64,000 nucleotides of DNA from Polynucleobacter sp. CS-Odin-A6 (GTDB lineage: Bacteria; Pseudomonadota; Gammaproteobacteria; Burkholderiales; Burkholderiaceae). The DNA lies in NCBI RefSeq assembly GCF_018882095.1, contig NZ_JACVPD010000001.1, positions 744,001 through 808,000 on the forward strand, read 5' to 3'. This document shows, one piece after another, positions 62,871 to 64,000 of this stretch. The translations under genes were made by a program, and so were the position numbers. Each line of letters opens with the position of its first letter. Within the stretch, counting starts at the first letter, position 1. The notes beneath the pieces were generated by a model. That model worked only from the letters and a program-made list of their open reading frames with translations. It did no database searches and was not told where the DNA came from.

Positions 62871-63059
62871 ATGTCACAACACGAAACATTGTTGGCTGCT
62901 TTTGAAAATTACAAAGCTGAAAACGAAAAGTTTATTGAAAAAGGTGTTAAGGCATCTGCTGCACGTGCGCGTAAGGCTTTGCAAGAAATTGCTGGTGCAT
63001 GCAAAGAGCGCCGCAAAGAAATTACTGCCACTAAAGAGGCGATGGAAGCCAAGAAGTAA
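62871..63059 (+). CDS. Histone H1-like (Hc1-type) basic small protein
   Basis: A 62-residue, lysine- and alanine-rich protein. The stretch KGVKASAARARKALQEI resembles the core of chlamydial Hc1-type histone-like proteins. The frame reaches 62847 upstream, but the ATG at 62871 (MSQHETLLAAF) has a proper AGGAGACTCC site. It may bind DNA or RNA as a small nucleoid protein, though this is inference. A strong terminator follows. Confidence 0.65.
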   Translation: MSQHETLLAAFENYKAENEKFIEKGVKASAARARKALQEIAGACKERRKEITATKEAMEAKK

Positions 63060-63078
63060 TTCTTCTTGCTCTACAGAT

Positions 63079-63112
63079 AAGCCTAGCTTCCAAAAGAAGC
63101 TGGGCTTTATTT
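63079..63112 (+). terminator. Terminator after the Hc1-like gene
   Basis: AAGCCTAGCTTC and GAAGCTGGGCTT make a 12-bp stem with one G-U pair and a CAAAA loop, followed by TATTTTT. It lies 20 bp after the stop codon and before the convergent DUF1330 gene. Confidence 0.88.
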
Positions 63113-63406
63113 TTAAGTGGTTGCGGAAAATAAAGTCAGCTTCATGGCTTTATTCCGAATGGGTAGCAAGCCCAGGTACTCTGGGCTAGTAGCCCATGCT
63201 TGTGAGTGCCCTAAGTCCGGAAACTCCAGCTCCACAAAGGCATTAAAGGATTTGCACTCCAGCTCATTCCAGAGGAATTGATTAAAAGCGCCTCGAGAGA
63301 TAATATTTCCCTTATACAGCGCTACCGTATCTCCAACTTGACTGCGATATTCTTCAAAGGCCTCAAGATCATTTAGTTGAATCAGGCCGATTACTTTAAT
63401 TGTCAT
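63113..63406 (-). CDS. DUF1330 domain protein
   Basis: A 97-residue protein of the DUF1330 family, a ferredoxin-like (alpha/beta dimeric barrel) fold. The N-terminal IQLNDLEAFEEYRSQVG and the central VELEFPDLGHSQAWATSPEY segments are family marks. Function is unknown. It is convergent with the Hc1-like gene and about 100 bp from the mmsB start on the other side. Confidence 0.85.
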   Translation of the reverse strand: MTIKVIGLIQLNDLEAFEEYRSQVGDTVALYKGNIISRGAFNQFLWNELECKSFNAFVELEFPDLGHSQAWATSPEYLGLLPIRNKAMKLTLFSATT

Positions 63407-63509
63407 GTTATCTCCCAGAAATTAATCTCGTTAGTTTATCTGTAGGTATACAAACTATAGGCAGGCTATAGTGAGGCATTAAAACTTCATCATCAAATGC
63501 GAGGTAGAT

Positions 63510-64000
63510 ATGAAAGTAGCATTTATCGGTTTAGGGAATATGGGCTTACCCATGGCCGTCAATTTAATGAAGGCAGGTCACGAGGTTCTGGGTTTTGACT
63601 TGGTGCAGACTCAGCTCGACGCTTTTAAAGCAGCGGGCGGCATCCCAAAACAGAGCGTATCAGAGACTGTCCATGATGCGGACGTCATCATCAGCATGCT
63701 GCCTGCATCTCGCCATGTGGAGGCCTTGTATTTGGGTGATTCTGGTTTGCTTGCTACGGCCAATCCCAAATCCCTGCTAATAGACTGCTCTACGATTTCT
63801 CCTAAGGTAGCCCAGGAAGTGGCTGCAACTGCCAAGTCTAAGGGCTTTGTCATGATGGATGCCCCCGTTTCTGGCGGGACTGCAGGAGCCCAAGCTGGCA
63901 CCTTGACCTTTATGGTTGGTGGTGATGCTGCAGATCTTGAACGAGCTCGACCACTACTCGAGAAGATGGGGAAGAATATTTTTCATGCAGGTGCTAGTGG
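63510..64000 (+). CDS. mmsB: 3-hydroxyisobutyrate dehydrogenase (partial, 5' end)
   Basis: The first 163 codons of a beta-hydroxyacid dehydrogenase, running off the right edge. The N-terminal FIGLGNMGLPMAVNLMKAG binds NAD and DAPVSGGTAGAQAGTLTFMV contains the family signature. The call of 3-hydroxyisobutyrate dehydrogenase (valine degradation) is most likely, but related 2-hydroxy-3-oxopropionate reductases share these motifs. The start has a GAGGTAG site. The catalytic lysine region lies outside the window. Confidence 0.85.
   Translation, partial: MKVAFIGLGNMGLPMAVNLMKAGHEVLGFDLVQTQLDAFKAAGGIPKQSVSETVHDADVIISMLPASRHVEALYLGDSGLLATANPKSLLIDCSTISPKVAQEVAATAKSKGFVMMDAPVSGGTAGAQAGTLTFMVGGDAADLERARPLLEKMGKNIFHAGAS

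Overview
The window looks like a chromosomal segment of a free-living betaproteobacterium of the Burkholderiaceae, most likely Polynucleobacter or a close relative. This is inferred from moderate GC content, very dense gene packing (no gap longer than about 250 bp), several Bug-type (TctC) periplasmic binding proteins, phasin and beta-hydroxybutyrate dehydrogenase genes, and the general protein style. No rRNA, tRNA, CRISPR array, insertion sequence or prophage was seen.

Layout. 1-7.8 kb: the tail of an unknown gene, a DUF455 ferritin-like protein, a B12-binding radical SAM enzyme, two tandem paralogous lipoprotein-like genes, then a plus-strand run queE, queD, tadA, LD-carboxypeptidase and a SOUL haem-binding protein. 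7.8-13.4 kb (minus): rlmJ, a PAP2 phosphatase, a GT9 glycosyltransferase, a flippase-like LPG_synthase_TM protein and an ArnT/GT39-like transferase, which suggests an envelope-glycolipid group. 13.4-22 kb: a DUF3047 lipoprotein, copA and a CopZ-like chaperone, apbC/mrp, a tungstate-type ABC permease and ATPase without a visible binding protein, and an overlapping operon of BFD-type ferredoxin, EEP nuclease and cardiolipin synthase. 22-24.5 kb: a CoA-transferase and an acyl-CoA dehydrogenase.

25-37.6 kb is the most distinctive region. A LivKHMGF-type ABC importer lies beside a 2,6-dihydroxypyridine-hydroxylase-like FAD monooxygenase, a VOC protein and a TetR regulator. Divergent from these is a coxG-M-S-L-type molybdenum hydroxylase operon followed by bdhA. 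The large subunit lacks the CO-dehydrogenase active-site loop. I read the whole as a regulated uptake-and-hydroxylation module for an unknown N-heteroaromatic or related ring compound.

37.6-45.6 kb: a PuuD-type membrane domain protein, rubredoxin reductase and a 55-residue rubredoxin divergent from oxyR, an old-yellow-enzyme reductase, an lldD operon with a DUF4239 membrane protein (probable ATT start) and two tiny genes, and a DMT transporter. 45.6-52 kb is an organic-acid catabolic group: DapA-like lyase, three Bug proteins, a FAH-family hydrolase and a class V aminotransferase. 52-64 kb: a DMT transporter, NAD(P)HX dehydratase, an amino-acid-type binding protein, a LOG-family protein, a channel-like membrane protein, an HI0933-type flavoprotein, two more Bug proteins, a phasin, a TIGR02450 Trp-rich protein, a four-domain rhodanese, an Hc1-like basic protein, a DUF1330 protein and the 5' part of mmsB.

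Several neighbouring genes overlap by ATGA, and three convergent pairs share a 4-bp palindromic stop (CTAG or TTAA), which fits a streamlined genome.
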